Translations under genes and position numbers: made by a program
Source: Syntrophaceae bacterium UBA2188
GTDB lineage: Bacteria > Desulfobacterota > BSN033 > UBA1163
Direction: 5' to 3'
Assembly (NCBI GenBank): GCA_002327985.1
Contig: DCVM01000106.1
Location: forward strand, 7,871-14,707
DNA length: 6,837 bases
Part shown: positions 5,330 through 6,837 of the stretch, one piece after another
How the letters are laid out: every line of letters starts with the position of its first letter
How positions within the stretch are numbered: the stretch's first letter is position 1
Notes under the pieces: generated by a model
What the model was told of the DNA's origin: nothing
Seen by the model: the letters and a program-made list of their open reading frames with translations, nothing else
Databases searched by the model: none

Positions 5330-6823
5330 TTATAGATGTTTGACACTAAGAAGGGGTGCAAGGGGCAATTTAACGATGAAGGAACTTCCTTTTCCTAATT
5401 CGCTTTCTACTTTGATTTCACCTTGATGAGCTTCAACGATCCATTTGCAAATACTCAGACCCAAACCGCTTCCTCCTTCTTCCCTTGACCGGGCTTTATC
5501 TACCCGGAAAAATCGGTTAAATATTTTTTCCTGGTCCTCCTTGGAAATTCCAATTCCCGTATCCGAGATAACGAGCTTGGCAAATTTTCCCTTTGACTCA
5601 TCCACCCGATCTGAGTGGTTTTTCATAGGGAATTCATTTTCCTGAGTGAGGGCGATATGGATCGAGCCTCCCTCCTCAGTATATTTAATCCCATTTTCGA
5701 TCAAATTGATCAATAGCTCTCTCAAACGCAGGGCATCCCCAAAAAGATGAATATCCTGTTGATGGTTCGAGGTGGAAAGGCGCAGTTTCTTGAACGCCGC
5801 TAAAATCTCCATTTGAGCAACGACTTCATTAAGGATCTCTGTTAAGTTAACCTTCCCCTGATTTAACCGTATTTCACCGGTATCGGCTCTTGAAAGGAGT
5901 AACAGATCGTCTACGATTTGAGACATTCGGTTAATTTCTTCTAAATTACTTTTCAGGGTTTGTTGATATTCTTGGGAAGTCCGTTCCTTTCGAAGCATCA
6001 CCTCCACCTCTCCCTTGAGAATGGTCAAAGGCGTTTTTAATTCGTGCGATGCGTCGGAGCTGAACTGTTTGATTTGGCGGAACGATTGATCAAGCCGGGA
6101 GATCATCTCATTGAAGGTCTCAATCAACCTCGATATTTCATCTTTTATCTTGGTGGGGGTAATCCGTTGGTTTAAATTCTGGGAGGTAATCATTCGTGCG
6201 GTTTGTGTGATATGATCAACGGGTTTTAGTGCCTGATGGGCAAGAAATTGCCCTCCCAAGATGGCCACCATGAGGGCTAAAGGGACGGTGATGATGAGGA
6301 TGAGGAACAACTTGTTGAGGGCATGCTCAACTTCCTCTAACGAGGAAGCGATTTGAACGATTTTGGTGACATGATTGTTCTCGACGACAGGGAAAATGAT
6401 CATTCTTAATGGGGTATTTTCAACAGAGAAATGGGTTTCGAAAGTGGTGAGACCTTTAGAGGCATTTTTCAAAGCATTTAAACTGATCGGGAGTTGAACA
6501 TTTTTTAAATTTTCAGATTTTCTTCCCACATTTCCCGACCCGTCCAAGACCTGAATAAATTTACCTATCGGTTTAAGATTCATGGAGGCTTCAAGGGCCT
6601 GATCAATATTTCCGAAACTAAATTTTGATAAGGGAGAGGAAGATTCCGAGGCGACGAGTTCAGCAAGAGACCTCAATCTATTATCCACATCTTGATGCAG
6701 ACTTTTTGAGAGGGTGAAATATAAAAAACTGCTGAAGGATATTAATAAAATTCCTAATATCAGGACATACCAAAGGGTAAGTTTGAATCGAAGACTCCTG
6801 AAATGCATTCGGATCCTTTTCAT
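5330..6823 (-). CDS. Two-TM HAMP sensor histidine kinase, CusS/ArlS-like
   Basis: A complete 497-residue membrane kinase. TM1 is at about 15-37 (LWYVLILGILL), followed by an extracytoplasmic sensor region (38-168), TM2 (about 170-194) and HAMP (about 196-248). HisKA has H-box SSDASHELKTPL with phospho-acceptor His260. The HATPase core has N-box LINLIENGIKY (Asn373, Asn377), G1 DTGIGI (421-426), F-box IFNRFF (434-439) and G2 GGSGLGLS (450-457). All catalytic residues are present. The architecture and TM1 style match the heavy-metal/ArlS group of OmpR-partnered kinases, but the sensor region shows no obvious metal-binding cluster, so the ligand is unknown. An in-frame TGA at 6835-6833 makes ATG 6823 the most upstream possible start. 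ATG 6808 (Met6) has a better ribosome site (AAAAGGA, 5 nt spacing) and may be the true start. A response regulator gene probably lies just beyond the right edge. It is separated from pilB by 349 bp, so it is likely a different transcription unit. Confidence 0.93.
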   Translation of the reverse strand: MKRIRMHFRSLRFKLTLWYVLILGILLISFSSFLYFTLSKSLHQDVDNRLRSLAELVASESSSPLSKFSFGNIDQALEASMNLKPIGKFIQVLDGSGNVGRKSENLKNVQLPISLNALKNASKGLTTFETHFSVENTPLRMIIFPVVENNHVTKIVQIASSLEEVEHALNKLFLILIITVPLALMVAILGGQFLAHQALKPVDHITQTARMITSQNLNQRITPTKIKDEISRLIETFNEMISRLDQSFRQIKQFSSDASHELKTPLTILKGEVEVMLRKERTSQEYQQTLKSNLEEINRMSQIVDDLLLLSRADTGEIRLNQGKVNLTEILNEVVAQMEILAAFKKLRLSTSNHQQDIHLFGDALRLRELLINLIENGIKYTEEGGSIHIALTQENEFPMKNHSDRVDESKGKFAKLVISDTGIGISKEDQEKIFNRFFRVDKARSREEGGSGLGLSICKWIVEAHQGEIKVESELGKGSSFIVKLPLAPLLSVKHL

Positions 6824-6837
6824 GTGTTGTCTTCAGA

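Noticed and set aside
5316..5330. AAACTTTTAAAGTTT palindrome at the end of the kinase gene
   Set aside because: The 7-bp arms are separated by one base and are entirely weak pairs except two, so a stable hairpin is unlikely. It is better read as an AT-rich chance palindrome.
1..6837. CRISPR array, tRNA/rRNA genes, insertion sequence or phage genes
   Set aside because: No regularly spaced repeats, cloverleaf-like segments, transposase or integrase motifs or target-site duplications are visible. Almost all of the window is taken by intact pil and kinase genes.

Overview
The window carries a type IV pilus (T4P) motor and regulatory cluster on the minus strand, plus one unrelated-looking sensor kinase. 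The gene order along the minus strand is [sensor kinase] - pilB - pilT - pilC - pilS (cut by the left edge). The order pilB-pilT-pilC-pilS, normally followed by pilR and pilA, is the one known from Myxococcus xanthus and Geobacter. Together with the moderate base composition and the protein sequences, it suggests an uncultured or little-studied bacterium of the Desulfobacterota / Myxococcota / Nitrospirota kind. This placement is an inference; no rRNA or other taxonomic marker is present.

Layout from right to left, the direction of transcription: (1) 6823-5330, a complete HAMP-containing two-TM sensor histidine kinase of the CusS/ArlS type, whose partner regulator would lie beyond the right edge. 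(2) 5329-4981, a 349-bp gene-free gap with two parts: a GC-rich palindromic repeat (5252-5295) with two alternative hairpins, then a very AT-rich stretch with a near-consensus sigma-54 promoter (5060-5076), a tandem repeat at enhancer distance (5156-5172) and a weaker sigma-70-like element (5014-5043). (3) 4980-3178 pilB, the extension ATPase, with a TTG start. (4) 3146-2040 pilT, the retraction ATPase. (5) a 99-bp gap with a small inverted repeat. (6) 1940-735 pilC, the inner-membrane platform protein. (7) 701-1, the N-terminal part of pilS: six membrane segments and the beginning of the cytoplasmic sensor region, with the kinase core outside the window.

How it works together (family knowledge): PilB and PilT dock alternately beneath PilC, driving pilin polymerisation and depolymerisation through ATP hydrolysis. 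PilS with PilR activates sigma-54 promoters, classically that of pilA. The sigma-54-type promoter in front of pilB would place the motor genes under the same kind of control, possibly with PilR as activator.

I see no new enzymatic system here. The points most worth a second look are in the intergenic DNA (sigma-54 promoter, candidate activator site, dual-fold palindrome), together with the c-di-GMP-type N-terminal domain and acidic linker of PilB.
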